A DNA stretch of 38,106 nucleotides from Phocaeicola sp. (GTDB lineage: Bacteria > Bacteroidota > Bacteroidia > Bacteroidales > Bacteroidaceae). Positions 26,818 through 34,918 of the stretch are shown one piece after another. Both the position numbers and the translations under genes were made by a program. The DNA is taken from NCBI GenBank assembly GCA_029257865.1, contig JARIAN010000047.1:1-38106 (forward strand), in the 5' to 3' direction. Numbering within the stretch: position 1 is the stretch's first letter; every line of letters begins with the position of its first letter. Below the pieces are notes generated by a model. The model made no database searches. It was not told where the DNA came from and was given only the letters and a program-made list of their open reading frames with translations.

Positions 26818-27585
26818 TTATTTTTTGTATTTCAAGTTGTACTTCATGATCATATCAAGCAAAGTGATAGAAGAATCTTCCATCTGGCTTGTGATAGCTT
26901 CAATCTTAGAAAGAATGTAGTTATAGAATACCTGAAGAATCAATGCTACAATCAAACCGAAGATAGTAGTGATCAACGCAACTTTCATACCACCAGCAAC
27001 AACTGTAGGAGAGATATCACCAGCACGCTGGATATTATCGAACGCCATAACCATACCGATTACAGTACCCAAGAATCCCAAAGATGGAGCCATCGCGATA
27101 AACAATGTAATCCAAGAACATCCTTTTTCAAGGTATCCAGCCTGAACACCACCGAAAGATACTACAGAACGTTCAACTACATCAAGACCTTCGTCTACTC
27201 TCATCAAACCCTGATAGCAGATTGAAGCAACAGGGCCACGAGTGTTACGGCAGATAGTCTTAGCACCTTCAACGTCACCTTTTTCCAAAGCAGCTTCTAC
27301 TTTACCCATCAATTTCTTTGTATCAACTTCAGCAAGGCTCAAGTAAATAATACGTTCAATACAGAAAGCCAAACCAAGAACCAATGCTACAGCAACCAAT
27401 GACATGAAACCAGCATCACCTTCGATAAATTTGGTTTTCAGTTCTTTGTGCATACCACCTTCTTCCACTGCAGGAGCTACCTGTTCTGACTGAGCAGGAG
27501 CAGCAGCATCCTGAGCCATTGTTGTCTGAGTCATTCCGAATGAGAGTACTCCCATTACTGCAAGAATTGCAAATAACTTTTTCAT
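26818..27585 (-). CDS. exbB: ExbB/TolQ/MotA-family proton channel protein
   Basis: This 255-residue protein is the proton-channel part of the TonB motor. It has three helices at about 59-77, 158-180 and 201-222, with the conserved APSLGFLGTVIGM segment (166-178) and ALITTIFGLIVAL (203-215). Unlike E. coli ExbB, it opens with a cleavable-looking signal peptide (ends TMAQ, about residue 25) and a Pro/Ala/Gln-rich periplasmic stretch. It leads the operon with the four-helix protein and two exbD genes. No promoter box is visible between it and the tRNA 58 nt upstream. Confidence 0.92.
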   Translation of the reverse strand: MKKLFAILAVMGVLSFGMTQTTMAQDAAAPAQSEQVAPAVEEGGMHKELKTKFIEGDAGFMSLVAVALVLGLAFCIERIIYLSLAEVDTKKLMGKVEAALEKGDVEGAKTICRNTRGPVASICYQGLMRVDEGLDVVERSVVSFGGVQAGYLEKGCSWITLFIAMAPSLGFLGTVIGMVMAFDNIQRAGDISPTVVAGGMKVALITTIFGLIVALILQVFYNYILSKIEAITSQMEDSSITLLDMIMKYNLKYKK

Positions 27586-27643
27586 TGTGTGTCTAATTTT
27601 TAAGATTAATTAATTGATTGTTTTTAATTGTTTTTATTTCTCG

Positions 27644-27731
27644 CGGAGAGAACGGGATTCGAACCCGTGATACACTTTTGGCGTATACACGCTTTCCAGG
27701 CGTGCCTCTTCAACCACTCGAGCACCTCTCC
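27644..27731 (-). tRNA. tRNA-Ser (anticodon GGA)
   Basis: On the minus strand the 5' acceptor arm GGAGAGG (from 27731) pairs with TCTCTCC ending at 27645 (last pair G-U), with discriminator G at 27644. The anticodon stem CACGC/GCGTG holds loop CTGGAAA, giving anticodon GGA (27697-27695), which reads UCC and UCU. The T arm is ACGGG-TTCGAAT-CCCGT. The long variable arm (about 18 nt, TATACGCC region) and 88-nt length are typical of serine tRNAs. The gene does not encode CCA. It lies 58 nt before exbB, same strand. Confidence 0.95.
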
Positions 27732-27750
27732 TTTGTTTCTTTTTTGACGC

Positions 27751-27779
27751 TTCGGGAAGGTTTTTCAAAACTTCCCGAA
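27751..27779. repeat. Hairpin between tatD and tRNA-Ser
   Basis: TTCGGGAAG and CTTCCCGAA are exact reverse complements, and the AT pairs TTTT/AAAA close to a 2-nt loop with one bulged G. It is 20 nt upstream of the tRNA 5' end. No T-run follows on the minus strand, so it is not a standard terminator for tatD; it may instead be part of the tRNA precursor leader. Confidence 0.6.
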
Positions 27780-27802
27780 ATCGTCCGTTCTATTTTCAAG
27801 CA

Positions 27803-27810
27803 CAAATGTA
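27803..27810 (-). promoter_or_regulatory. Possible promoter -7 box for tRNA-Ser
   Basis: The minus strand reads TACATTTG, a match to TAnnTTTG, about 70 nt before the tRNA. If used, the 27751-27779 hairpin is within the tRNA precursor. No -33 box is clear. Confidence 0.35.
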
Positions 27811-27879
27811 TTCTTTTTTTTCGTCTTACATAACATTCGACGGATAAAAGTTTAAATATATCAGCAAAATTAATAAACT

Positions 27880-28668
27880 TTAAAAACTTATCTCCTTATT
27901 TCCGAATATTTGAAGGGCATTTTGAGTGGTTTTGCGACTAATTTCATCCAAAGTGACTTGATAAACTTCCGACAACTTTTCAGCAGTCTTCACTAAATAG
28001 GCACTTTCATTACGTTTACCACGATAAGGAACCGGAGCCAAATAAGGGGAATCTGTTTCAAGAACAATTCTATCCAATGGTATCTGCTTCAAAACTTCCG
28101 GAAGGGTACTCTTCTTAAAAGTAACTACTCCATTCACGCCAAACTTAAACCGAGAATATTCCATCAAGCGTAAAGCATCATGCTCCGTACCAGTAAAACT
28201 ATGGAAAATTCCTTTCAAGGCTGTATTTTTATAAGGAGCAAGCACTTCTAAAAGTTCCGGATAAGCTTCTCTGCAATGTATTATAAGAGGTAAAGCATAT
28301 TCCAAAGCCCATTCCACCTGACGGTCCAGAACTTTCATCTGCTCTATCCGATAGGTTTTATCCCAATATAAGTCCATCCCAACTTCACCGATTCCATAGA
28401 ACTGTTGTGAAGAGTGAAGCCATTTCTCTACTTTAGCCAAACGAGAACTCCATCCAGAGTCTACTGAAGTGGGATGAAATCCAATCATTGGATAACAATT
28501 TTCATGGCGATTGCACAAGTCCAACATCAACTCCACTGTTGTATCGTCAATATTGGGCATAAAAAGTCGTGTTACCCCGGCTTCCACAGCACGAACAACC
28601 GCCAGTTCACGATCTTCATCAAATTCTTCAGCGAACAGATGGGTATGTGTATCTATAAATGAAATCAT
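27880..28668 (-). CDS. tatD: TatD-family metal-dependent DNase
   Basis: This 262-residue TIM-barrel hydrolase acts on DNA ends in the cytoplasm. Metal-binding residues of the family are all present: H8 and H10 in DTHTHL, E95 in GIGEVGMD, H131 in IIHCREA, H156 in FHSFTG and D206 in LETDSPYLAP. Length is normal. It has its own promoter at 28711-28742, overlapping the tail of the terminator upstream. The operon context (TonB, polyprenyl synthase, tRNA) does not suggest a shared role. Confidence 0.92.
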   Translation of the reverse strand: MISFIDTHTHLFAEEFDEDRELAVVRAVEAGVTRLFMPNIDDTTVELMLDLCNRHENCYPMIGFHPTSVDSGWSSRLAKVEKWLHSSQQFYGIGEVGMDLYWDKTYRIEQMKVLDRQVEWALEYALPLIIHCREAYPELLEVLAPYKNTALKGIFHSFTGTEHDALRLMEYSRFKFGVNGVVTFKKSTLPEVLKQIPLDRIVLETDSPYLAPVPYRGKRNESAYLVKTAEKLSEVYQVTLDEISRKTTQNALQIFGNKEISF

Positions 28669-28710
28669 AACGTTGATTGCTTATTCTGAATATTTTCCTA
28701 TTATCAGGGA

Positions 28711-28742
28711 CAAAGGTAATCTTATGTTTCAAACATAACAAA
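28711..28742 (-). promoter_or_regulatory. Promoter of tatD
   Basis: On the minus strand a perfect -33 box TTTG (28742-28739) lies 20 nt upstream of a perfect -7 box TACCTTTG (28718-28711). This is the best promoter match in the window. The -33 box falls in the T-run of the upstream terminator. Confidence 0.75.
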
Positions 28743-28781
28743 AAAATACTGTGATGTTTTTTAAAGCACCACAGTATTTTT
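28739..28781 (-). terminator. Terminator of the polyprenyl synthase gene
   Basis: AAAAATACTGTG (28742-28753) and CACAGTATTTTT (28770-28781) form a perfect 12-bp stem. On the minus strand it is followed by T residues (TATTTTTTTG). The gene it ends stops at 28827. Confidence 0.8.
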
Positions 28782-28826
28782 ATCCGAACAAGATATGGTT
28801 ATTCCAAACGACATTCCACCTTATTA

Positions 28827-29810
28827 CTACAAGTTTCGGTTCATCATTCCCCGAACATAAGCAGTCAAAATATCTTTTCTCGCTTCTTCCACCTCTACCT
28901 TATCTAGCAAAGCAATTCCTTCTTCATATAACTGATCAATCGCATTGCGGCAAAGAGAATCAATTCCCAACACATTATATATATGTGTTACCGCAGCAAT
29001 CTTCTCAACCGGAACATAATCGGTAGCATCAATCCAGTGAAGCAATTCCCCACGCAATCCGTCGTCTGCTTTCTCAAGCGCTGAAATCAACATATAGGTC
29101 TTCTTGTTGCACAAGATATCCCCACCGATATTCTTGCCGAAAACCGCAGGGTCGCCATACACATCTAAAAAGTCATCCTGCAATTGGAAAGCCAATCCGA
29201 TACGCACTCCAAACTCATATAGCAAAGAAGCATCACGTTCAGAAGCCCCAGCCAGCATAGCGCCAATCTGCAAAGAAGCAGCCAACAACACCGACGTCTT
29301 CAGGCGAATCATATTCATATACTCATCGACAAGCACTTCCTTACGGTCTTCAAACTCCATATCCCACTGCTGACCGTCACACACTTCCAAGGCAGCCTTT
29401 CCAAATGCAGTCAAAACCTGGGGCAACTTATCAGCAATACAATCTTGGGCCATTAAACGATAAGCCAAAATAAGCATAGCGTCCCCCGAAAGGATTGCAG
29501 TGTTTTCATTCCACTTTTTATGTACGGTAGATTTTCCACGACGCATATCAGCCTTATCCATCAAGTCGTCGTGGAGGAGAGTAAAGTTATGATAAGTTTC
29601 CATCCCCGCAGCCTGCGAATAGATTTTCTCTACATCTTCACAATAAAGATTATAGGCCATCATCATCAATACCGGACGCAAACGTTTTCCGCCAAGGCCC
29701 AACACATAGTCTATCGGATCATACAAATCTTGAGGTCCTTGAGAAAAATCAAGTCCATCAATATATTTCTGTATCCGTTCTTGTAATTCCTTTGCACTAA
29801 ATTGCTTCAT
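28827..29810 (-). CDS. Trans-polyprenyl diphosphate synthase
   Basis: This 327-residue all-helical enzyme joins isopentenyl diphosphate to allylic diphosphates. It has the GGKRLRP motif (40-46), the first Asp-rich motif DDLMD (81-85) and the second DDFLD (212-216), all needed to bind magnesium-diphosphate. Chain length cannot be fixed by eye; a farnesyl or geranylgeranyl (short-chain) product is most likely from motif spacing. It is between tatD and tonB. No promoter box lies in the 79 nt upstream, where the tonB terminator sits, so it may rely on read-through from tonB. With ispH in this window it belongs to isoprenoid synthesis. Confidence 0.9.
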   Translation of the reverse strand: MKQFSAKELQERIQKYIDGLDFSQGPQDLYDPIDYVLGLGGKRLRPVLMMMAYNLYCEDVEKIYSQAAGMETYHNFTLLHDDLMDKADMRRGKSTVHKKWNENTAILSGDAMLILAYRLMAQDCIADKLPQVLTAFGKAALEVCDGQQWDMEFEDRKEVLVDEYMNMIRLKTSVLLAASLQIGAMLAGASERDASLLYEFGVRIGLAFQLQDDFLDVYGDPAVFGKNIGGDILCNKKTYMLISALEKADDGLRGELLHWIDATDYVPVEKIAAVTHIYNVLGIDSLCRNAIDQLYEEGIALLDKVEVEEARKDILTAYVRGMMNRNL

Positions 29811-29840
29811 GATTTTCTGGTTTATATAGGAATATAATAT

Positions 29841-29869
29841 AAAAAAGGCTGCCCAAAAGAGCAGCCTTT
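29841..29869 (-). terminator. Terminator of tonB
   Basis: AAAGGCTGC (29844-29852) and GCAGCCTTT (29861-29869) form a 9-bp stem with an 8-nt loop; minus-strand RNA then runs into TTTTTTATA. It is 21 nt past the tonB stop. Confidence 0.8.
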
Positions 29870-29889
29870 AAAAACTTGATTACAATGAA

Positions 29890-30576
29890 TTACTGCAATT
29901 TGAATGTTACAGGCACTGTATATTTTACACGCACAGCTTTACCACGCTGCATACCTGGCTTCCACTTAGGCATGGCTTGCACCACACGGAGAGCTTCTTT
30001 ATCCAAGTAAGGGTCCACAGAGCGAACAACGACTGGGTCTACGATAGAACCGTCCTTGTTTACCACAAACTGAACAATAACACGTCCCTGCACACCGTTT
30101 TCCTGCGCAATAGTAGGATACTTGATGTTCTTACCCAAGAATTTCATCAGTTCACCCATACCACCTGGGAATTCCGGCATGTTTTCTACTACCATAAATA
30201 CTTCCTCTTCTACTGGCTCTTCTTCCACCACTTCTTGAGGAACATACTTAATTTCTACTGCTTCCTTAGTGTCTTCACTTGACTGGATATCCGATTCAAC
30301 GATATCGGCTTTATCATCAGCAATCTGCAACACTTCCTCCACTTTCGGAGCTTCTGGAGGAGGAGGAGCCTGTTTAGGTTCTTCCATTTCCGTAATAGGA
30401 ACCATTTCTTCTTCAAAAGGGACTTCTGCAATACCACTATCGGCAGTGAATACCACGTCGTACTTGGTCCATTCAAATGCCACGAATACGACTGCCAATA
30501 TCAGTATAAATCCGACCAAACGTCCTGTGGCCTTCTTTCCCTCCAAATCGGCTTTCGGCGATTTCTTAATTTCCAT
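29890..30576 (-). CDS. tonB: TonB energy-transducing protein
   Basis: From the ATG at 30576 (MEIKKSPKADLEGKK) the protein has 228 residues: a short cytoplasmic tail, one membrane helix (about 17-37: GRLVGFILILAVVFVAFEW), a proline-rich and acidic periplasmic spacer (QAPPPPEAPKVEE), and a C-terminal TonB domain (about 140-228: FPGGMGELMKFL, IKYPTIAQENGVQGRV, ending VPVTFKLQ). The frame runs 33 residues further upstream to another ATG, but that extension crosses the likely promoter at 30613 and adds a second hydrophobic helix, so the shorter start is chosen. It links the ExbB/ExbD motor to outer-membrane receptors. Confidence 0.93.
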   Translation of the reverse strand: MEIKKSPKADLEGKKATGRLVGFILILAVVFVAFEWTKYDVVFTADSGIAEVPFEEEMVPITEMEEPKQAPPPPEAPKVEEVLQIADDKADIVESDIQSSEDTKEAVEIKYVPQEVVEEEPVEEEVFMVVENMPEFPGGMGELMKFLGKNIKYPTIAQENGVQGRVIVQFVVNKDGSIVDPVVVRSVDPYLDKEALRVVQAMPKWKPGMQRGKAVRVKYTVPVTFKLQ

Positions 30577-30612
30577 AAAACAAATTTTATAGGTTAATAA
30601 TTCTCTGTGCGA

Positions 30613-30620
30613 CAAATATA
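30613..30620 (-). promoter_or_regulatory. Promoter -7 box of tonB
   Basis: The minus strand reads TATATTTG, matching TAnnTTTG, 36 nt before the chosen tonB start. There is no good -33 box at 19-21 nt. Confidence 0.45.
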
Positions 30621-30779
30621 GTGTAAATATTTGAATCAAGAATGTTTTCAATAAGATTTTTAAGAAAATATTCATTTTTATGAATCTTGACAGACGGTAA
30701 TTTTCCTTTAAGCTACCTTTTTACCCCATCGTTCCAATGATTTGATTCCTTTCAAGCCGAGAGATGACAAAAAAAAATG

Positions 30780-30787
30780 TATCTTTG
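30780..30787 (+). promoter_or_regulatory. Promoter -7 box of cmk-ispH
   Basis: TATCTTTG matches TAnnTTTG and gives a leader of about 65 nt before cmk. A -33 box is not clear. Confidence 0.45.
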
Positions 30788-30861
30788 AAGCATCAAATAT
30801 TCAACCGAAACAAACAATCCAAATACATTACAAGAAAGAATAACTATACATTATTATATAT

Positions 30862-31554
30862 ATGAAAAAAATCATCATAGCTATCGACGGATTTTCGTCT
30901 TGCGGAAAAAGCACAATGGCCAAAGACCTGGCTCGTGAAATAGGGTATATCTATATCGACAGTGGAGCAATGTATCGTGCCGTAACACTTTACTGTATGG
31001 AGCACGACCTCTTTGACGCCGACAACCAAATCAAAGAAGAAGAGTTGAAACAACAGATGAACCAAATTAAAATCTCATTCAAACTGGATGAAAAAGGACT
31101 TCCACGCACACAACTCAACGGAGTTGAAGTAGAAGACCGAATCCGCTGCCTGGATGTTTCTTCTAGAGTAAGCCCAGTTGCCGCTCTAGGATTCGTAAGA
31201 GAAGCTTTAGTTCGCTTGCAACAAGAGATGGGAAAAGAGAAAGGCATTGTAATGGACGGAAGAGACATTGGTACAGCCGTTTTCCCACAAGCCGAACTGA
31301 AAATCTTTGTCACAGCCTCTGCAGAAATTCGTGCACGCCGCCGCTTTGACGAACTAACCGCAAAAGGACAAAATCCTTCTTTTGAAGAAATCCTACATAA
31401 TGTGGAAGAAAGAGACCGCATCGACCAAAATCGTTCCGTAAGCCCTCTGCGTCAAGCAGAAGATGCCTTGCTGCTAGACAATAGCACATTGACTATCGCC
31501 GAACAAAAGGCTTGGCTTTTCGAACAATTCAAAAAAGCAACAAGCCATGCGTAA
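30862..31554 (+). CDS. cmk: Cytidylate kinase
   Basis: This 230-residue enzyme phosphorylates CMP and dCMP with ATP. The P-loop is GFSSCGKST (residues 10-18), followed by the CMP-binding [10 protein letters not shown]. The [12 protein letters not shown] segment and the RRRFDEL lid region are typical. The last 8 nt overlap the next gene, ispH, a sign of coupled translation. Function is secure. Confidence 0.95.
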   Translation: MKKIIIAIDGFSSCGKSTMAKDLAREIGYIYIDSGAMYRAVTLYCMEHDLFDADNQIKEEELKQQMNQIKISFKLDEKGLPRTQLNGVEVEDRIRCLDVSSRVSPVAALGFVREALVRLQQEMGKEKGIVMDGRDIGTAVFPQAELKIFVTASAEIRARRRFDELTAKGQNPSFEEILHNVEERDRIDQNRSVSPLRQAEDALLLDNSTLTIAEQKAWLFEQFKKATSHA

Positions 31555-32413
31555 AGTTGAGATAGACGAAGGCTCCGGATTCTGCTTTGGAGTAACTACA
31601 GCTATCCGGAAAGCCGAAGAAGAACTGGCAAAAGGAGAAACCTTATACTGCCTGGGAGATATAGTCCACAACGGACAAGAATGCGAACGACTCAAGCAAA
31701 TGGGGCTCGTCAGCATCGACCATCAAGAGTTCGAGAAGCTCAGCCACACCAAGGTACTTCTCCGTGCTCATGGCGAACCTCCTCTGACTTACCACCAGGC
31801 ACAAGCCAATCAAATAGAAATCATTGATGCAACCTGCCCAGTAGTCTTACGCCTGCAAAAACGTATCAAACAAGAATACGACAGCTCAATGGCAGAAGGA
31901 AAGGAAAGGCAAATAGTCATCTTCGGAAAAAACGGACATGCCGAAGTGTTAGGCTTAGTAGGTCAAACCAACGGAACCGCCATTGTAATAGAAAGCCTGA
32001 AAGAAGTAAACTGTTTGGACTTTACCAAAGACATCCGGCTCTACTCACAGACCACCAAGTCGCTCGATGAGTTCCGGCAGATAGTAGCCTATATCCAAGA
32101 ACATATCTCACCCGAAGCCACCTTCAACTACTACGACACCATCTGCCGCCAAGTGGCCAACCGTATGCCTGACATACAACGGTTTGCAGCGGCTCACGAA
32201 CTGGTATTCTTTGTATGTGGACACAAGAGTTCCAACGGTAAGATTCTATTCCAAGAGTGCCTGAAAGTAAACCCGAACTCTTACCAAATAGACCGTCCGG
32301 AAGAAATCACATCCGAACAACTAAAAGACTTCAGTTCCATTGGTATATGCGGTGCCACTTCTACCCCTAAATGGCTCATGGAAGAATGTAAAAGAGTAAT
32401 TATGAAAGAATAA
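31547..32413 (+). CDS. ispH: 4-hydroxy-3-methylbut-2-enyl diphosphate reductase
   Basis: This 288-residue iron-sulphur enzyme makes isopentenyl and dimethylallyl diphosphate, the last step of the MEP pathway. The three cluster cysteines are C13 (GFCFGV), C97 (ATCPVV) and C200 (TICRQV); the substrate histidines H41 (DIVHN), H75 (RAHGE) and H131 are present. The ATG lies within the end of cmk, an 8-nt overlap. Its product feeds the polyprenyl synthase at 28827-29810. Confidence 0.96.
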   Translation: MRKVEIDEGSGFCFGVTTAIRKAEEELAKGETLYCLGDIVHNGQECERLKQMGLVSIDHQEFEKLSHTKVLLRAHGEPPLTYHQAQANQIEIIDATCPVVLRLQKRIKQEYDSSMAEGKERQIVIFGKNGHAEVLGLVGQTNGTAIVIESLKEVNCLDFTKDIRLYSQTTKSLDEFRQIVAYIQEHISPEATFNYYDTICRQVANRMPDIQRFAAAHELVFFVCGHKSSNGKILFQECLKVNPNSYQIDRPEEITSEQLKDFSSIGICGATSTPKWLMEECKRVIMKE

Positions 32414-32446
32414 CCAGAGCGATAGCTATTCTTTCAAGTTTTTTAG

Positions 32447-32454
32447 TAAATTTG
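32447..32454 (+). promoter_or_regulatory. Promoter -7 box of pfkA
   Basis: TAAATTTG matches TAnnTTTG, 28 nt before the ATG. A -33 box is not clear. Confidence 0.45.
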
Positions 32455-32482
32455 CGCCATCAAGATTTAAACAAAACAACTT

Positions 32483-33463
32483 ATGGGAACTATTAAATGT
32501 GTCGGTATTCTTACATCCGGAGGTGATGCCCCGGGAATGAATGCAGCCATCCGTGCCGTAACCCGTTCGGCTATCTATAACGGACTCAAAGTAAAAGCTA
32601 TCTATAGAGGATATAAAGGACTGATTACAGGTGAAATCCAGGAATTCAAGACTCAAAATGTGAGCAACATCATCCAGCAGGGTGGTACAATTCTAAAGAC
32701 AGCTCGTTGTCAAGAATTTAAAACTCCTGAAGGTCGTAAAGTAGCCTACGAAACTATGCAAAAAGAGGGTATTGACGCATTAGTCGTAATCGGTGGTGAC
32801 GGTTCTCTTTCCGGCGCACGCTTGCTGGCACAAGAGTATGACATTCCATGTATCGGCCTTCCAGGAACTATCGACAATGATCTATATGGTACCGATACAA
32901 CAATCGGATATGATACAGCACTGAATACTATCTTGGATGCGGTAGACAAGATTCGCGACACTGCAACTTCACACGAACGTTTATTCTTTGTAGAAGTTAT
33001 GGGACGCGACGCGGGTTTCTTGGCCCTTAACGGAGCCATTGCATCAGGTGCAGAAGCTGCCATTATCCCAGAATTCAATACAGAAGTAGACCAGTTGGAA
33101 GAATTCATCAAAAATGGATTCCGCAAATCAAAGAGCAGTTCTATTGTACTGGTTGCCGAAAGTGAAATCACAGGTGGAGCTATGCACTATGCAGAACGTG
33201 TAAAGAATGAGTATCCACAGTATGATGTACGCGTCACCATTTTAGGTCACTTGCAGCGCGGTGGTAGCCCTACAGCCCACGACCGTATCATTGCCAGTCG
33301 AATGGGTGTAGCTAGTATCGAGGCATTGATGGAAGGACAGAGAAACATTATGATTGGTATTGAAAACGATCAGATTGTATATGTTCCATTTACTAAAGCC
33401 ATCAAGAACGACAAGCCTATCGACCGTGAACTAGTCACCGTTCTCCGCGAATTATCTATTTGA
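32483..33463 (+). CDS. pfkA: ATP-dependent 6-phosphofructokinase
   Basis: This 326-residue glycolytic enzyme phosphorylates fructose 6-phosphate. It has the ATP site [10 protein letters not shown] (13-22) and GGDGSLSGA (104-112), the catalytic GTIDND (D131) and the sugar-phosphate site GHLQRGGSP. The glycines in GGDGS and LPGTIDND fit an ATP-using and not a pyrophosphate-using enzyme. Length matches the E. coli enzyme (320). It has its own promoter box and terminator. Confidence 0.96.
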   Translation: MGTIKCVGILTSGGDAPGMNAAIRAVTRSAIYNGLKVKAIYRGYKGLITGEIQEFKTQNVSNIIQQGGTILKTARCQEFKTPEGRKVAYETMQKEGIDALVVIGGDGSLSGARLLAQEYDIPCIGLPGTIDNDLYGTDTTIGYDTALNTILDAVDKIRDTATSHERLFFVEVMGRDAGFLALNGAIASGAEAAIIPEFNTEVDQLEEFIKNGFRKSKSSSIVLVAESEITGGAMHYAERVKNEYPQYDVRVTILGHLQRGGSPTAHDRIIASRMGVASIEALMEGQRNIMIGIENDQIVYVPFTKAIKNDKPIDRELVTVLRELSI

Positions 33464-33483
33464 TTTTTCCACATAAAAAACAG

Positions 33484-33538
33484 TTAAGCCCCTGCTCTTT
33501 CGAAGTCCGAATAGAAGCAGGGGCTTAATTTTATCCGT
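33484..33538. terminator. Bidirectional terminator between pfkA and potD
   Basis: TTAAGCCCCTGCT (33484-33496) and AGCAGGGGCTTAA (33516-33528) form a perfect 13-bp stem. Plus-strand RNA then reads TTTTATCCGTTTT; minus-strand RNA reads CTGTTTTTTATG. The genes converge. Confidence 0.85.
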
Positions 33539-33574
33539 TTTGCTAGAATATGCCCTAAAGCAATTCTTCCTTTA

Positions 33575-34918
33575 TTATTTCTTTTTCTGCATCTGAGCTT
33601 TTCTTCTGCGCTGACGTTGGGCTTTCTTATAGCGGGCAGCCTTCAGCATCCTATGAATCTGCCATCCACTCATTCCGGCAATCACCAGCAATATCAATAT
33701 GACAATGCCACTGTTAAGGTTGTCACCTTTTGTTCTTGACCAGATTTCCAATACATCTACCGTATGTTCGCCAAAGTCACGTATCATTTCACAATGAGCC
33801 ACTACCGAACGGTCCGGGTATTGGGTGTTACGAAGTTTCACGTGTTCATTGCCGGGACCAAAGAAATAGCTTACATCAACCGCCTTCTCCAATGTAGAAT
33901 CCACACAGGCTTCCATTATCTCGGGTGCTGCAATCGAACTTACATAACCATTTTCTTGCATATTTCTCAATGCAATATCTGGTCTACAAATAAAGTTAAT
34001 AAAATAACTAGCTGCTTTAGGATTACCGGCATACTTCGGTATCACCCATCCGTCATACCATACGTTACTTCCTTCCTCTGGAACGCAATATCCCAAATCA
34101 ATGCCTACCAAGGCAGCCTCTTCAATAGCCCACTGAGCGTCACCACTCCATGTCAAATTAATCCAAGCTTTACCTTTGGTCATCATCTCTTTTCCAAAAT
34201 CTGCTTCCCAACCCGCTACGTTGGGTTTAAGAAGTTTCAGATACTTTTCTACCGTATCCATTGCCGCCGGAGAATAATCGTTCATCAGTTCCGAGACAGA
34301 AGCTTCTCCCGCCAACAGCCTATTACGATTGGCATACAGCAGCGCAGTTCCATAAGCGTCTCTATACGAATCTTTCATCAGGATACGTCCCGAAAAGCGT
34401 TTGTCCCACAATGCTCCCCAAGTGCTCATATCCTCTTCAGAGACATACTGCTTATTGTAAAGCAATCCGGTAGTTCCCCACATATAACAAACCGCATACC
34501 GAGTAGCAGGGTCATTGATTGTTCCCAGTTTATTAATTTGTTTTTTTATAAATGGAGCAACTTGCTTCATATAGTTTGGTGAATTTTGAAAATTCGTATC
34601 TATCGGAAGCAATAATTTCTTATTCAGCATACGCTCAATGATATACTCAGACGGACAAACCACGTCGAAATCTTCATGCCCCTTTTCAATTTTAGTAAGC
34701 ATGATTTCGTTAATGTCGAAAGTCTGATACACAATACGAATATCCTTACCTGTCTGCTCCTTATAATATTCCTGAAAATCCTCCAAAACATTCTCACCAA
34801 TGTAATCGGCCCAGTTATAGACTTTCAGAATATCACTTCTTTCTTCACTCTTATTATAACATCCGGTAAAAGTTGGCATTACAAACAGCCATATCCAAAA
34901 TTTCAGCAGTCTCTTCAT
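33575..34918 (-). CDS. potD: Spermidine/putrescine-binding protein PotD with extra C-terminal helix
   Basis: This 447-residue protein is the substrate-binding part of the polyamine ABC transporter. A lipobox FTGC puts the lipid at C20. The binding domain (about 30-370) has family segments ILKVYNWADYIGENVLEDF, then FDVVCPSEYIIERM and the later NLTWSGDAQWAIEEA and YDGWVIPKYAGNP. After it, a membrane helix (about 405-419: IVILILLVIAGMSGW) and a very basic tail (RYKKAQRQRRRKAQ) are added; E. coli PotD is 348 residues and has neither. The extra helix could fix the protein to the inner membrane. The start overlaps the potC stop by 4 nt (ATGA). It is the last gene of the operon. Confidence 0.92.
   Translation of the reverse strand: MKRLLKFWIWLFVMPTFTGCYNKSEERSDILKVYNWADYIGENVLEDFQEYYKEQTGKDIRIVYQTFDINEIMLTKIEKGHEDFDVVCPSEYIIERMLNKKLLLPIDTNFQNSPNYMKQVAPFIKKQINKLGTINDPATRYAVCYMWGTTGLLYNKQYVSEEDMSTWGALWDKRFSGRILMKDSYRDAYGTALLYANRNRLLAGEASVSELMNDYSPAAMDTVEKYLKLLKPNVAGWEADFGKEMMTKGKAWINLTWSGDAQWAIEEAALVGIDLGYCVPEEGSNVWYDGWVIPKYAGNPKAASYFINFICRPDIALRNMQENGYVSSIAAPEIMEACVDSTLEKAVDVSYFFGPGNEHVKLRNTQYPDRSVVAHCEMIRDFGEHTVDVLEIWSRTKGDNLNSGIVILILLVIAGMSGWQIHRMLKAARYKKAQRQRRRKAQMQKKK

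Noticed and set aside
27618-27833. Small plus-strand protein of 71 residues
   Set aside because: It is a frame across the tRNA-Ser gene and its flanks; the GENGIRTRD translation is a well-known artefact of reading a tRNA T-arm as protein.
30577-30675. 33-residue extension of TonB with an extra hydrophobic helix
   Set aside because: It overlaps the TATATTTG promoter box and TonB needs only one membrane helix; the start at 30576 gives a normal TonB.
33764-34582. 272-residue frame opposite potD
   Set aside because: It is antisense to a well-supported PotD gene, with a composition typical of a shadow frame.
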